DNA of 32,485 nt from Gammaproteobacteria bacterium (GTDB lineage Bacteria > Pseudomonadota > Gammaproteobacteria > Xanthomonadales > Xanthomonadaceae), in NCBI GenBank assembly GCA_030431185.1, contig JAUIJO010000003.1:1-32485 (forward strand), in the 5' to 3' direction. The first letter of the stretch is position 1. Each line of letters starts with the position of its first letter. The notes below the pieces were generated by a model. The model worked only from the letters and a program-made list of their open reading frames with translations, had not been told where the DNA came from and made no database searches. Below, one piece after another: positions 32,256 through 32,485 of the stretch. Position numbers and translations under genes: made by a program.

Positions 32256-32485
32256 ATGAAGCACACCCTCCTGGCCTCCAGCCTGTCCCGCGCCCTCTTC
32301 TGCGCCGCACTGCTGCCCGCCAGTCTCCCGGCCATCGCCCAGGACATGGAGTCGCCGGGCGCCTCCCCGGCTTCGCTGGCCTCGACCGGCGCGATGGCGG
32401 CCAAGGACCTGGACGCGGTGGTGGTCCAGGCCGGCATCGCCTACCGCAACCGGTCCGAGGCGACGGCCCCGACCCTGGTCTACGA
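32256..32485 (+). CDS. TonB-dependent outer-membrane receptor, N-terminal part (cut by window edge)
   Basis: The first 76 residues are present and the frame runs off the right end. A signal peptide (MKHTLLASSLSRALFCAALL ending AIAQ) is followed by a Ser/Ala-rich stretch and LDAVVVQAGIAYRNRSEATAP then TLVY. The DAVVV run is a plausible TonB box, and the IAYRNR...APTLVYD pattern is the beginning of the plug domain in a xanthomonad receptor group. Divergent from the phytase-phosphatase operon and preceded by a PhoB box, it is probably the uptake component of a phosphate-ester or phytate locus. The barrel is not visible, so the substrate is inferred. Confidence 0.85.
   Translation, partial: MKHTLLASSLSRALFCAALLPASLPAIAQDMESPGASPASLASTGAMAAKDLDAVVVQAGIAYRNRSEATAPTLVY

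Overview
The window is GC-rich chromosomal DNA from a gammaproteobacterium, most likely of the Xanthomonadaceae (Lysobacter/Luteimonas-like). The gene orders queA-tgt-yajC-secD-secF and trmJ-suhB (divergent) fit a gammaproteobacterium. The TonB-receptor N-terminus with an IAYRNR motif, the many exported metallopeptidases and the GATTGGG/GGTGATT heptamer repeats behind stop codons fit xanthomonads. This placement is inference from gene content; no rRNA or tRNA is present to confirm it. I see no prophage, transposase, CRISPR array or other mobile gene, and the window reads as intact core plus lightly accessory chromosome.

Layout. 1-1038: end of a DUF502 membrane protein translationally coupled to a queuosine-precursor transporter. 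1213-10162: a peptidase-rich stretch (exported DUF885 hydrolase, RhlE-type DEAD-box helicase, an orphan aspartyl/asparaginyl beta-hydroxylase, and two tandem exported M13 zinc peptidases, the second strongly divergent). 10266-11816: rhomboid protease, alkyltransferase-like protein Atl, and a small YbjN-like protein. 11815-12197: repeat-filled spacer. 12198-13964: phosphate transporter Pit with its DUF47 partner. 14252-16214: CNNM/CBS (CorC/HlyC-type) protein overlapping an ExoD-family protein. 16260-19348: a periplasmic PhnD-type binding protein overlapping by 4 bp a membrane GGDEF-EAL protein. 19443-21191: divergent trmJ and suhB. 21192-21332: terminator framed by inverted heptamer arrays. 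21333-26871: queA-tgt-yajC-secD-secF, read leftward. 26960-29002: an Lrp/AsnC regulator divergent from a class III aminotransferase, with nested inverted repeats between them. 29052-29497: tandem repeat elements. 29497-32485: a phosphatase and a beta-propeller phytase lipoprotein, divergent from a TonB-dependent receptor cut by the right edge.

How the parts fit. The right end looks like a phytate/organic-phosphate scavenging locus. The receptor would bring a substrate across the outer membrane, and phytase and phosphatase would release phosphate. A good PhoB-box match with a correctly spaced -10 lies in front of the receptor. A second, weaker PhoB-like box covers the -10 candidate of the DUF47-pit operon, which would suit repression. 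The PhnD/GGDEF-EAL pair has no permease or ATPase and is better read as a ligand-to-c-di-GMP sensor than as a transporter. Queuosine is represented by the importer at the left edge and the last-step enzymes QueA and Tgt 25 kb away. The most original leads are the Pho-controlled phytase/TonB locus, the PhnD-c-di-GMP module, the Lrp operator region with its atypical aminotransferase, and the divergent second M13 peptidase.
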